Shown here piece by piece: positions 52,695 through 61,197 of a DNA stretch of 64,000 nt (position 1 is the stretch's first letter; every line of letters begins with the position of its first letter). The notes beneath the pieces are model-generated. The model worked only from the letters and a program-made list of their open reading frames with translations, did no database searches and was not told where the DNA came from. The DNA is taken from positions 88,763 to 152,762 of the forward strand of contig JAGKWQ010000016.1 in the NCBI GenBank assembly GCA_021151825.1, given 5' to 3'. This DNA comes from Cellvibrionaceae bacterium (GTDB lineage Bacteria > Pseudomonadota > Gammaproteobacteria > Pseudomonadales > Cellvibrionaceae). A program made the position numbers and the translations under genes.

Positions 52695-53711
52695 TTAATA
52701 AATAAACAAAGCTTGAATCAACGACTCAGGTTGTTGATCCAATTGCTGATAGGTCACTTGTGCTTGCGCAAGTGTTGAACGCTGTGAAATGAAACGCGAC
52801 GGTTTAATGCGGCGGATCATCTCCCAGGTAACGTCAAAGCGACGCGCTTTATCCCAACGCCCGGATAACTCCGGTGCAATGCTGCTCACCTGGCTGGTAA
52901 TCATTTGCAGGCGATTGCGATGGGCCGCACCACCCAAATAAACGGGCGCCGATTTGGTGCCGTACCAACTGCCTACGACAATACGACTATGATATCCACT
53001 GAAATCGATAGCGAGATTTAGCGCATCTGGCACACCGGTTAATTCATAAATCAGATCAGCACCCTGCACTGCATTCAAGCGCGTTTGTTGCGCGCTTCGC
53101 TCTTGATCAACAACAGGATTAAATGTGTTCGCGCCGAATTTTTCGGCGTATTCGCGGCGCAACGGCCATTTATCGGCAACGAGTAAATCCGTTAACGGCA
53201 ACTGCCCCAATAAACTGGTGAGCAGCAAACCAACAATGCCCTGCCCCAATACCACTACCCGCTCACCCAGCAATGGTTTTCCGTCGTGAATAAGATTTAC
53301 TGCAGTTTCCATATTAGCGAGAAACACAGCATCTTCAGGAGCGACATCAGCAGGAATACTAATTACATTTTCCACGCGACTAACAAAATGGCTGGCATGG
53401 GGCTGGAATGCAAAAACGTTTCTCCCCAACCAGGATTCATCGACACCTTCACCCAACTGAATTACTTTACCGACACTCGCATAGCCGTATTGCAGTGGAT
53501 AACCCTGCTGCTGCAAATTTTCTATGGTGGCATCCAGCGCGATTTCCGATGGAAGTTGACCGCGATAAACCAGCATTTCTGTTCCGGCACTAATCGCAGA
53601 GCAAATCACTTCAACCAATAATTCACCGGCGGCGGGTTTGGAAATTTGTTGTTCGCGAATTTCCAATTGTTGTGGACCCGTAAACCAAAGTTGTTGGGCG
53701 CTATTTTTCAT
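52695..53711 (-). CDS. Medium-chain dehydrogenase/reductase, BchC-like, lacking zinc ligands
   Basis: 338 residues. N-terminal GroES-like part (VICSAISAGTEMLVYRGQLP), then a Rossmann domain with VVLGQGIVGLLLTSLLG and acidic/basic cofactor residues (LLVADKWPLRREYAEKFGA). The usual Cys and GHE zinc-binding motifs of alcohol dehydrogenases are absent. The pattern is closest to bacteriochlorophyllide dehydrogenase (BchC)-type MDR enzymes; substrate unknown. The ATG at 53711 overlaps the stop of the RibD-type gene (ATGA) with AGGTG upstream, so the two are coupled. Confidence 0.85.
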   Translation of the reverse strand: MKNSAQQLWFTGPQQLEIREQQISKPAAGELLVEVICSAISAGTEMLVYRGQLPSEIALDATIENLQQQGYPLQYGYASVGKVIQLGEGVDESWLGRNVFAFQPHASHFVSRVENVISIPADVAPEDAVFLANMETAVNLIHDGKPLLGERVVVLGQGIVGLLLTSLLGQLPLTDLLVADKWPLRREYAEKFGANTFNPVVDQERSAQQTRLNAVQGADLIYELTGVPDALNLAIDFSGYHSRIVVGSWYGTKSAPVYLGGAAHRNRLQMITSQVSSIAPELSGRWDKARRFDVTWEMIRRIKPSRFISQRSTLAQAQVTYQQLDQQPESLIQALFIY

Positions 53712-54421
53712 TCGACACCTTTGCGATAGTCCAGCGTGCCCCACAGGATTAAATCATCCCCAAGACGTTCGCTATGAAATGGATTTATCGCTGGTAAATC
53801 TACACGCGCATTGATTTCCAGATCGCCGACTGCTTTATAACCGCCGACTATTCGCGGAACCAGAGTAATAACAATGGCATCCACTAACTGCTCTTTTAAA
53901 AAAGCGGTGATGACATGGGCACCACCTTCCACCATTAAATGGCGAATACCTTTTTCATACAGCAGTGCGAGCGCATTTTTCAAACAGACGCGTCCATCAC
54001 TGCCCGGTTGTGATTGGCAAATTTCAATACCATTCTGATTGGGCCACTCACTTTCTTGCGTCGTTAGTATCCAGCAAGGTTTTTCGCTGCATTGGCGTAG
54101 CCGCGCATCACTGGGCATACGCAATTGGCTATCCAATACAATCGGCTGCGGATTGTTACCGGTCCAGTGCCGCACATTTAATTGCGGATCATCACTCAAC
54201 ACGGTTCCAATGCCGACCAAAATACCATCGTGCATACTGCGCAATTGATGGGTTAAGCGCAGGGATTCATTACCGCTCAGCGCCATAGGCTCGGAAGAGC
54301 GCAAGGCAATGCTGCCATCCAGACTTTGGGCGTAGCTGAGCGTGACGAAAGGTCGATTAGCAGGAGACAGGGATTTTTGGGTACTGGTTAACCAGTGTTC
54401 GATAGTGTCATTCAGATTCAT
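53708..54421 (-). CDS. RibD C-terminal domain reductase (DHFR-like fold)
   Basis: 237 residues. RibD_C signature RPFVTLSYAQSLDGSIAL, MHDGILVGIGTVLSDDPQLNVR, PIVLDSQLRMP and LMVEGGAHVITAFLKEQLVDAI. In riboflavin synthesis this domain reduces the ribosyl side chain of an aminopyrimidine made from GTP. Here the deaminase domain is missing and the gene sits with a pterin-synthase paralog, so it likely acts in a separate pteridine/pyrimidine pathway. A GTG 9 bases upstream is an alternative start. It diverges from the glycosyltransferase gene. Confidence 0.88.
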   Translation of the reverse strand: MNLNDTIEHWLTSTQKSLSPANRPFVTLSYAQSLDGSIALRSSEPMALSGNESLRLTHQLRSMHDGILVGIGTVLSDDPQLNVRHWTGNNPQPIVLDSQLRMPSDARLRQCSEKPCWILTTQESEWPNQNGIEICQSQPGSDGRVCLKNALALLYEKGIRHLMVEGGAHVITAFLKEQLVDAIVITLVPRIVGGYKAVGDLEINARVDLPAINPFHSERLGDDLILWGTLDYRKGVE

Positions 54422-54475
54422 GCAGGTCACTGGAATCAGGGCCCGATAGACGGGGCCTTATATTTGTGGTCTTTA

Positions 54476-54536
54476 TTGTGTCAGTGGCGGTGATCTTAAG
54501 GCAGAATTAGCATCTGACTCAACCGCCCTGACACAA
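54476..54536. repeat. Long inverted repeat in the divergent control region
   Basis: Arms TTGTGTCAGTGGCGGT (54476-54491) and ACCGCCCTGACACAA (54522-54536) pair at 15 positions with a single-base bulge around a 30-base loop. It lies in the 127 bases between the divergent RibD-type reductase and glycosyltransferase genes, so it may be an operator for both, or a stem-loop at the 5' end of the glycosyltransferase mRNA. Confidence 0.8.
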
Positions 54537-54548
54537 CACTCGGATTAA

Positions 54549-55634
54549 ATGCGAACTGCACCGGTAATGATTGACTCCAATAACACGCACTTCACCTTAT
54601 ATTTTGCGGTGCCCGGCGATATTAACAGCCTGACCGGTGGCTATGGGTATGACCGTGAATTAATCAAAGAGTTAAAAAACGCGGGCATACAAGTGCAACT
54701 TTTATCACTCTCTGCTGAATTTCCTGTGCCAAGCTCCTCTGCGTTGGCAGAAGCATCGGCGATATTTGCCGACCTTCCCGATGGAGCGCTAGTCATTGCC
54801 GACGGATTAGCTTTTGGCGTTATGGATGAAATCGCTACGCGTGAATCACAACGGTTGACTATTATCGCCCTGTGCCATCACCCGTTAGCGCTGGAAACAG
54901 GTATTAGCGAGCAGCATTCGCGCCTATTAACAATTTCCGAAACACGCGCATTGGCCGCTGCAAAAGCGGTGATTGTTACCAGTGCCATGACTGGCAGAAT
55001 TATTGCGCGCGATTTTGCCGTTGCTCCGGAAAAAATTATTCTGGCCCGCCCCGGTACCCAACAGCAAAAATTTGCGATGGGAAATAATCCAATTCCCCAA
55101 CTACTCACTGTCGCCACACTAACAAAGCGCAAAGGACATGATTTATTAATCACCGCACTGGCAAGAGTCTCGCATTTGCCATGGCATGCGCGGTTTGTTG
55201 GTGGCTTGGGTTTTGATCCATCATGGGTTGCGCAGTTACAACGGTTGGTACAACAAAACAATCTTGAACAACGTATTACTTTCGCCGGTAATGTTGACGA
55301 TATTTCTGCCGATTTTTTCGGTGCTGACGTATTTGTATTGCCCTCCTATTTTGAAGGCTATGGGATGGCATTTGCAGAAGCGCTCTCGTTTGGCCTGCCG
55401 GTTATCGCCGCTAACGTTGGTGCCGTACCCGATCTGGTTCCAGCGAGTGCGGGAATTTTAATTCCCCCCGGTGATGTTGATGCGTTGGCAATAGCGCTTG
55501 AACAATTACTGACAAATCCTGATTATCGCCAGCAACTGCAAACAGGCGCACAACAGACTGCAAACACACTGCCGACATGGGCAGATTGTGCAAATATTAT
55601 TATCGATTTAATTATTCGCTTGAGGAATTTATGA
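54549..55634 (+). CDS. GT4-family glycosyltransferase
   Basis: 361 residues of GT-B fold. N-terminal glycine-rich acceptor loop (FAVPGDINSLTGGYGYDREL). C-terminal donor domain with LTVATLTKRKGHDLLI, FVGGLGFDPSW, DVFVLPSYFEGYGMAFAEALSFGLPVIA (cut for length) and the ExxxxxxxE pattern. Donor sugar and acceptor are unknown. Neighbouring pterin-type enzymes suggest a small-molecule acceptor. The stop overlaps the methyltransferase start by four bases. A second ATG at 54567 is an alternative start. Confidence 0.9.
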   Translation: MRTAPVMIDSNNTHFTLYFAVPGDINSLTGGYGYDRELIKELKNAGIQVQLLSLSAEFPVPSSSALAEASAIFADLPDGALVIADGLAFGVMDEIATRESQRLTIIALCHHPLALETGISEQHSRLLTISETRALAAAKAVIVTSAMTGRIIARDFAVAPEKIILARPGTQQQKFAMGNNPIPQLLTVATLTKRKGHDLLITALARVSHLPWHARFVGGLGFDPSWVAQLQRLVQQNNLEQRITFAGNVDDISADFFGADVFVLPSYFEGYGMAFAEALSFGLPVIAANVGAVPDLVPASAGILIPPGDVDALAIALEQLLTNPDYRQQLQTGAQQTANTLPTWADCANIIIDLIIRLRNL

Positions 55635-56443
55635 GTAGTTTTTCCATCGCCTGGCTGGACTTACGTGAACCCGCCGATTTTGCCGCGCGTGATAAAACGC
55701 TGGTAAACAATGCACTGAACTGGCTTGGCCAAAAAGATGATCCCATTTCACCTGACCGTATATTGGTTGATCTGGGTTCGGGCACCGGCTCAACATTGCG
55801 TGCACTCACTAAACTCGGTGCCAGCAATTTTGTGTGGCGTCTGGTGGACCTGGATGGAAAATTATTGAACGAAGCACTCAAGCGTCACGGTAAAAAATTA
55901 CTGATTGAAGATTATCAGGCCGATTTGACGGTAGTGAATGAATTGCCATTGACCGGTGCAAATATCGTTACCGCATCGGCATTGTTTGATTTGGCATCGC
56001 GCGAATTTTGCGGCGCATTAATTGCGCGTATTGATTCACGCAAAACAGCCATTTACGCGGCGCTCAATTACGATGGTACTACGCAGTGGTCACCAGAGCA
56101 TCCACTGGATGAAACAGTATTAGCGGCATTTAATAAAGATCAACTACGCGATAAAGGCTTTGGCCCTGCTCTTGGTCCGGGAGCCACGGAGTATTTAAAG
56201 ACGCAATTGGAAAACACGGGTTACGCTGTGCAAATCGCCGCAAGCCCATGGCAATTAAGTGGCCAGCAACAACCATTAGTTGCAGCGTTAATTGATGGAA
56301 TAGCCAACGCAGTTGCGCAAAATTATGGTATCGATCAAAACGCGCTGGATGAATGGAAGCACTTTCGCTTACAACATGCTGCTACTGGAACTTGCTCTAT
56401 CGGCCATTGGGATTTACTAGCGCTGCCAACCGCAAAACCGTAG
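55631..56443 (+). CDS. Class I SAM-dependent methyltransferase
   Basis: 270 residues. SAM motif I is ILVDLGSGTGSTLRAL near residue 45, with acidic motif II VWRLVDLDGKLLNEAL and motif IV-like ANIVTASALFDLAS. The ATG at 55631 has GAGG five bases upstream and overlaps the glycosyltransferase stop (ATGA), so the pair is co-translated. Substrate unknown; it probably modifies the product of the neighbouring enzymes. Confidence 0.88.
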   Translation: MSSFSIAWLDLREPADFAARDKTLVNNALNWLGQKDDPISPDRILVDLGSGTGSTLRALTKLGASNFVWRLVDLDGKLLNEALKRHGKKLLIEDYQADLTVVNELPLTGANIVTASALFDLASREFCGALIARIDSRKTAIYAALNYDGTTQWSPEHPLDETVLAAFNKDQLRDKGFGPALGPGATEYLKTQLENTGYAVQIAASPWQLSGQQQPLVAALIDGIANAVAQNYGIDQNALDEWKHFRLQHAATGTCSIGHWDLLALPTAKP

Positions 56444-56479
56444 TTAATTTTATTATCAGTTAATTAATAATGAACAGTA

Positions 56480-58084
56480 TCAAGGTGCAGAGAAAGTAGT
56501 AATAAAACGCTCGCGCACCTGATCCATTGTCCATACCGGGCCGGCATCCGCCGGCACCATGCCTTCCGCCCAATTCCAGCCAGCAATAGCGTCAAGGATT
56601 TTTGGATCGCGCGCAAAAAAATGTACAGGCACATCGCGATTATCGCTATCGCCAGTAACCAGAGGTGCGGGTTGATGATCACCAAATGCCATTACTACCA
56701 AATTCTCATCGCCGTACTTCAGCACATAATCAACAACGGTCTGCAACGTATATTCAATCGATAAACGGAATTGCAAACGAATGCGTTCAGGATTTTTCCA
56801 AACGGTTTCCGGATTATCACCGCGCGTAGCTTGCTCGTTAAAAATTTCACCATTGCCAACCTGATTCCAATCCACCAATTCCGGCACGGGCGTCCAGGGT
56901 GCATGGGAAGAAATCAATGCGATTTCCGCCATCACTGGCAAACGATTTTCAGGCGCTAATTCTTTGTGCTGGAATGCCGACAAAGTAAATTGATCGGGCA
57001 TGGTAATCCAGTTAAACGGTTTGCCTTCGTAACCCAGGTTGTAAGCGTGATATAAATGGTCGTAACCATAGTAATCGCCCTCTGGCCAAGCGAGGGTTAT
57101 TGCCGGCATAACACCAACCGCTCGCCAACCGGCATGATGAAACAATTTATTTAACGATTCGCGTTTGCTCATTACTAAAGAATCGTAACGAACTTGCGAA
57201 TTTACCCACAAACCGGACATGGCAGTACCATGGGCCAACCAACTTAATCCACCGACGGTTGGCGATGTGAAATAAGCGCTACGTACACCGATTCTAGCTG
57301 TTTGCAATTTTTCAGCTTGCGCTTGCAGTAACGGACGGATGTGTTCAGAAAACTCCGGCTTATCCAGCGCGGTGCGGCCGTAAGATTCAATAAAAATAAT
57401 CAGTACATCTTTGCCTTGCAGGATTTGAAATAAACCTTGATCAGGTATTGTTGCCTCATCACTTTGCGCCAGCAGTTGCTCGAAGTCCTGCATGTCGTTA
57501 ACACTATTACGCGTATTAATAACATGCATGGCGAGTTGATCATAAAACTGCGTTGATAAGCGGGGCGAATTTGCCAACCGTAGCCCAGTCCATATAAATA
57601 CCAATACCAGCAGCGAAATTGCACCGGCCTTTGGCTTCATTGTCAGGAATTTGCGTACGCGCTCCATCAATAAAAACGTCAACGCAATAATGCCCAGTGA
57701 AACTATAACCAACATTGCGACGATCAAAACCGCCGCGACTTTCCCCACCGCACCATTTAATAAATCCATGCCGTTTACTAATAAATAAGCATCAAAAATG
57801 GGATTAAACGGGCGCGCAAAAATATTGAAGGTTGCCATATCGGCAATTTTGAAAATCAATCCAACAGCTAACACACTGGCTGCTAACCAACGCAAGACTT
57901 TTCCCACTGATCCGGGGATCAGCAATAACAAGCCCAGTAATAAAAATTCGAGGGGAAAGCGAAAAAAGCTATCCAGATAAATATCCGATAAGCGATTGGG
58001 AATGACCAATACAACGAATATCACCAACAGGGCAATGGCATTACGGAAGAACGAGAATAATTTTCGGATCATTATTGTTGTCAA
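56480..58084 (-). CDS. Membrane-bound sulfatase/phosphoethanolamine-transferase-like protein (LtaS family)
   Basis: 534 residues. Five or so N-terminal membrane helices (for example AIALLVIFVVLVIPNRLSDIY, AVLIVAMLVIVSLGIIALTFL) precede an extracytoplasmic alkaline-phosphatase-superfamily domain. Motifs are VLIIFIESYGRTAL (first metal segment), SPTVGGLSWLAHGTAMSG (nucleophile region) and VMAFGDHQPAPL (metal ligands). Such proteins transfer or hydrolyse phospho-head groups at the membrane surface. It lies next to, and convergent with, the methyltransferase, and may modify the final product. An alternative start is four codons in. Confidence 0.82.
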   Translation of the reverse strand: MTTIMIRKLFSFFRNAIALLVIFVVLVIPNRLSDIYLDSFFRFPLEFLLLGLLLLIPGSVGKVLRWLAASVLAVGLIFKIADMATFNIFARPFNPIFDAYLLVNGMDLLNGAVGKVAAVLIVAMLVIVSLGIIALTFLLMERVRKFLTMKPKAGAISLLVLVFIWTGLRLANSPRLSTQFYDQLAMHVINTRNSVNDMQDFEQLLAQSDEATIPDQGLFQILQGKDVLIIFIESYGRTALDKPEFSEHIRPLLQAQAEKLQTARIGVRSAYFTSPTVGGLSWLAHGTAMSGLWVNSQVRYDSLVMSKRESLNKLFHHAGWRAVGVMPAITLAWPEGDYYGYDHLYHAYNLGYEGKPFNWITMPDQFTLSAFQHKELAPENRLPVMAEIALISSHAPWTPVPELVDWNQVGNGEIFNEQATRGDNPETVWKNPERIRLQFRLSIEYTLQTVVDYVLKYGDENLVVMAFGDHQPAPLVTGDSDNRDVPVHFFARDPKILDAIAGWNWAEGMVPADAGPVWTMDQVRERFITTFSAP

Positions 58085-58104
58085 ATCGCTAGCGGGTTAA
58101 ATAC

Positions 58105-58812
58105 TTAATCACGGGTATACCAGTCATCGCGATAGGTTTTTACCAACTCAGGATAAAATACCGTCATCACAGTGGCGAGGATACCGTTAAGGAAACCTTC
58201 GGGAAAGGTGAGCAAGACAAATATCCAGAAATGCTCACGCACAGCCTCAAGTTGGATCTCACTACCGGTGATATAAAATAAAAACCAGGAGCAAGCACCA
58301 ATTAATGAACAACTGAGCATAGCGCCAAAAAATCCAACTCCCCAAAAATAGGTAAATGGATTTTTAAATTTCCAGTGATCCACCAGCCAAATCATCAACC
58401 ATGCCCAACTTGCCGGCACTAATACACTTAAGACAAAATCTACTGGAAACGTGCGCAAATCAAATTGCGCTAGCGCCATATCCCAATCCATAGTGGCCGC
58501 GCGCAATGGCAACTGGAAAATTTCCAGAACAACAAGTGCCCCAGCGCCAATCACCAACGCAAAACTCCACCCGAAAATCATAGTAGTAACAATCATCATC
58601 AGCGGGTGTATGGCAATTGCGCTCCACACTGAAACCTGCAACAACCACACAATCGCCAGCCCTAATATCGCGGCAAAAAAAGCGTGCTGGCGCAGTGACT
58701 CTGTGAGCAGCATTTTCCAGGGAGCAGTGATAGTTGCAATCAACAGCGCCGGGCTGGCAATAGCGCAACTTGTCCAAAACAAGTTAGCGCCGGGGGCAAA
58801 GAGCAGATTCAT
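58105..58812 (-). CDS. Multi-pass membrane protein, CbiM/COG3235-like
   Basis: 235 residues with six or more hydrophobic segments. The segment IHPLMMIVTTMIFGWSFALVIGAGALVVLE resembles the core of energy-coupling-factor permeases of the CbiM kind (shown here only to describe the motif around IHPLMM). No ATPase or T-component is nearby. It could be a metal or vitamin transport subunit of the COG3235 group; the ligand is unknown. It lies 20 bases upstream of the sulfatase-like gene on the same strand and may be co-transcribed. Confidence 0.65.
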   Translation of the reverse strand: MNLLFAPGANLFWTSCAIASPALLIATITAPWKMLLTESLRQHAFFAAILGLAIVWLLQVSVWSAIAIHPLMMIVTTMIFGWSFALVIGAGALVVLEIFQLPLRAATMDWDMALAQFDLRTFPVDFVLSVLVPASWAWLMIWLVDHWKFKNPFTYFWGVGFFGAMLSCSLIGACSWFLFYITGSEIQLEAVREHFWIFVLLTFPEGFLNGILATVMTVFYPELVKTYRDDWYTRD

Positions 58813-58818
58813 GCAGGA

Positions 58819-59238
58819 TTACACGTGCGCTTCTTTATGACCTTGTGCCTGCAAGGTAGTGCGAATTTTTTCGGCAGTTTGTTTTAATACATCACCATCA
58901 GCATTTTTGGCGTGATCAAAACTCAAATCACCCATATGATCTACCGGCACAATATGGAGGTGCGTATGAGGAACTTCCAAACCGGCAATCATTAAACCTA
59001 CACGTTTTGCCGGATAAGCCACTTTCAATGCATTGGCAATTTTATGGCTGACTTGCATCAGGTGTGCAGCAAGGTCCAACGGCAAATCATTCCAATGGTC
59101 AATTTCCTCGCGCGGAATTACCAACACATGCCCCTGACGAATAGGTTGGATAGTCAGGATTGCGATTGCCTTATCATCTTTCCAGACAAAATTGCCGGGA
59201 ATTTTTCCTTCCATAATCAGGGTAAATACGCTTGCCAT
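58819..59238 (-). CDS. HIT family protein (histidine triad nucleotide hydrolase)
   Basis: 139 residues. The triad is HTHLHIVPV (HxHxH followed by hydrophobics). The N-terminal segment DDKAIAILTIQPIRQGHVLVIPREE is typical of Fhit/HIT proteins that hydrolyse adenylylated or nucleotidyl phosphoramidates. It is 6 bases upstream of the CbiM-like gene. Confidence 0.93.
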   Translation of the reverse strand: MASVFTLIMEGKIPGNFVWKDDKAIAILTIQPIRQGHVLVIPREEIDHWNDLPLDLAAHLMQVSHKIANALKVAYPAKRVGLMIAGLEVPHTHLHIVPVDHMGDLSFDHAKNADGDVLKQTAEKIRTTLQAQGHKEAHV

Positions 59239-59271
59239 AAAAACTCCTTATAAAGATTGCTAAATAGAAAA

Positions 59272-60114
59272 TTAATACACGGCGATGCCGCGCCGCAATA
59301 ATTCGCGTGCGAGCATTTCGTCGATTTGATGAATAGTTTCATTGTTGAATTCGATATAGGCGATTTTATGTTTTTTATAAAGCTGCTGCTTTTCCAATTC
59401 ACCGCTAATCACGGCAGCACGATTTTTTTCCTGCGCAAGTTGATCAGCCCAGCATTCAATACACAAATTCGCTTCCGGAACGTAAAAATCAGCAATGGCA
59501 GAATCGGTATCCCACATCAATAAATAATCGCGCGCGTGAACGATCCGCGCCAGATACAACCAATTGTTAATTCGACGTTGCACCGCGTTATTAACGCGGT
59601 GACCATCCAACGCTGCTTGCCCATCCAATCCGGTATCACCTTTAATTTGCAACAATGAGGCGATCAATTCCGGTTCATCCAAAATCGTTTCAGGCCAGGT
59701 AACAAAGGGAATTCCTGACTCGGCTTCCTGTTGTTGCCCACCCAAAGATTTGCCTTTTGCACTCAATAGCCAACCGCGAATATGTTTTTTAATCAGACCT
59801 TTTTCCGCGAGCAATAAATTCACCAGGCGCGCGGGAATATCCCATTTGTGCGCGAGATTGGTCGCACTCAATGGCGCCTCGGGTAAAAGCTTTAATAATG
59901 GATGATGCTGGATAGATTCAGGCCAGGCGATATATTCACCGAATTTGGGATGATTGACATAAACACCACCTTCAAACTTTCCTTTTTCAGTGAGCTGCCA
60001 GTGGTTATCCACTTTGACAATCCACCCGCCGGAGGTCAGCAGAATAAATAGCTCCTTGCTCTCTTTACCCAGCAAGCGCGCCAAAGCGGTTGTGGAAATG
60101 TGTTTTTCTGCCAT
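59272..60114 (-). CDS. Winged-helix repeat protein with endonuclease-like C-terminal domain
   Basis: 280 residues. Two similar N-terminal modules (STTALARLLGKESKELFILL with WIVKVDNHWQLTEKGKFEGG, and SATNLAHKWDIPARLVNLLL with GLIKKHIRGWLLSAKGKSLGG) look like winged-helix repeats. The C-terminal 90 residues have a PD-(D/E)xK-like pattern: SAIADFYVPEANLCIECWAD, then KNRAAVISGELEKQQLYKKH and KIAYIEFNNE, resembling repair/restriction-type nucleases. Function unknown. The ATG at 60114 follows another Met; either could start. It diverges from yaiI by about 50 bases. Confidence 0.7.
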   Translation of the reverse strand: MAEKHISTTALARLLGKESKELFILLTSGGWIVKVDNHWQLTEKGKFEGGVYVNHPKFGEYIAWPESIQHHPLLKLLPEAPLSATNLAHKWDIPARLVNLLLAEKGLIKKHIRGWLLSAKGKSLGGQQQEAESGIPFVTWPETILDEPELIASLLQIKGDTGLDGQAALDGHRVNNAVQRRINNWLYLARIVHARDYLLMWDTDSAIADFYVPEANLCIECWADQLAQEKNRAAVISGELEKQQLYKKHKIAYIEFNNETIHQIDEMLARELLRRGIAVY

Positions 60115-60164
60115 CATGCCGATCCTGAATTAAGTTTGGCCATTCTACTGCCTTAGAGAGATTT

Positions 60165-60632
60165 ATGCCTATTTGGGTTGATGGTGACGCCTGCCCTAAA
60201 GTCGTCAAAGAAATATTGTTCCGCGCCGCACACCAGCGGCAAATTCCGCTTACGCTAGTCGCCAATCAATATATTGCTGTGCCAGCATCACCTTTTATCA
60301 AGAGCCTGCAAGTCAGCAGTGGTTTTGACGTGGCGGATAATCACATTGTCGATTCACTGCTGCCCAATGATTTGGTTATCACTGCCGATATACCGCTAGC
60401 CGCCGATGCACTGGCCAAAGGCGCTGCCGTTATCAACCCGCGCGGGCAAGAATATACGCGCGAAAATATCGGCGCGCGCCTGAATATGCGCGACTTTATG
60501 GAAACCATGCGCGCCAGCGGCACAGTGCTGAATGATGGTCCCCCGCCCTTCAGCCAGCAGGATCGCCAGTCATTTGCCAATGCACTGGACCGCTGGATTG
60601 CCCGCATCATTGTGACAGGGCGCAAAATTTAA
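60165..60632 (+). CDS. yaiI: YaiI/YqxD family protein (UPF0178)
   Basis: 155 residues. Family signature MPIWVDGDACPKVVKEILFRAA, with acidic residues of a PIN/NYN-like nuclease fold (DNHIVDSLLPNDLVITADIPLA). Basic C-terminus. Biochemical role not established. AGAG precedes the ATG. Confidence 0.93.
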   Translation: MPIWVDGDACPKVVKEILFRAAHQRQIPLTLVANQYIAVPASPFIKSLQVSSGFDVADNHIVDSLLPNDLVITADIPLAADALAKGAAVINPRGQEYTRENIGARLNMRDFMETMRASGTVLNDGPPPFSQQDRQSFANALDRWIARIIVTGRKI

Positions 60633-61102
60633 CTGGCATCCCGGCGTGCAAGCCCCTATACTTCGCGCACTTTCAGTGACCCCCTTCCTTGATCGTGAAT
60701 GTCTTGCCGGGGTAATGCTGAACAGACTGGATGTCTGAGGGCTGCCGGACCATTTGCTGGACTTCTGAATACTGGATTTCCAAGCGCTTGGTAGATATTG
60801 ACGCTGATCGATTCTGCTTTATCAAATCACTTCAGCCTGCCCCATAGTATGCAATCGGTTATATGAATTGGAGTTTGTGGATTGCATAAGCGTCTGCTTA
60901 GCAGATGACGCGGGAATTCCGTTGATTAAATCGCCTTTTACGGTTGCAATCGTGCCCTGACTCCTGGAGTTATTTTCACGCGCTGCCGAACCTTGTATGT
61001 AGTTCATACGCTTAGCGATCAATCATCGCCCCCACTTTATTGTGTTTGCCCATTCACGTTTGCTTTTTTAGCAATTTTTTGCAAACACCTATTAAAAAAC
61101 TA
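60633..61102. other. Long intergenic region upstream of the RNA helicase
   Basis: 470 bases without a well-supported gene. A minus-strand frame with an ATG at 61007 and stop at 60822 would encode 61 Ser/Asn-rich residues, but it has no ribosome site and no recognised domain. The region probably contains the promoter and long leader of the helicase gene. Confidence 0.4.
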
Positions 61103-61177
61103 ATAAAAATCACATCGTAAAAAGACAAGATGCAGCGCTTCGCTGTTATCTCGTAGTTTTTTGCGTGCGATTTTTAT
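61103..61177 (+). promoter_or_regulatory. Long imperfect hairpin in the helicase leader
   Basis: About 30 paired positions: ATAAAAATC at 61103 onward pairs with GATTTTTAT ending at 61177, AAAAA with TTTTT, and CAGCG (61133-61137) with CGCTG (61141-61145), with small internal loops. It ends 20 bases before the ATG. Helicases of this type often autoregulate or are cold-controlled through long leaders, so it could be a regulatory structure or an attenuator. Confidence 0.65.
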
Positions 61178-61197
61178 GTTTAAACACAGGTTATTAC

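Noticed and set aside
60822..61022. Minus-strand 61-66 codon frame upstream of the helicase
   Set aside because: No ribosome site, no recognisable domain, and low-complexity composition; left as an unsupported frame within the intergenic region.
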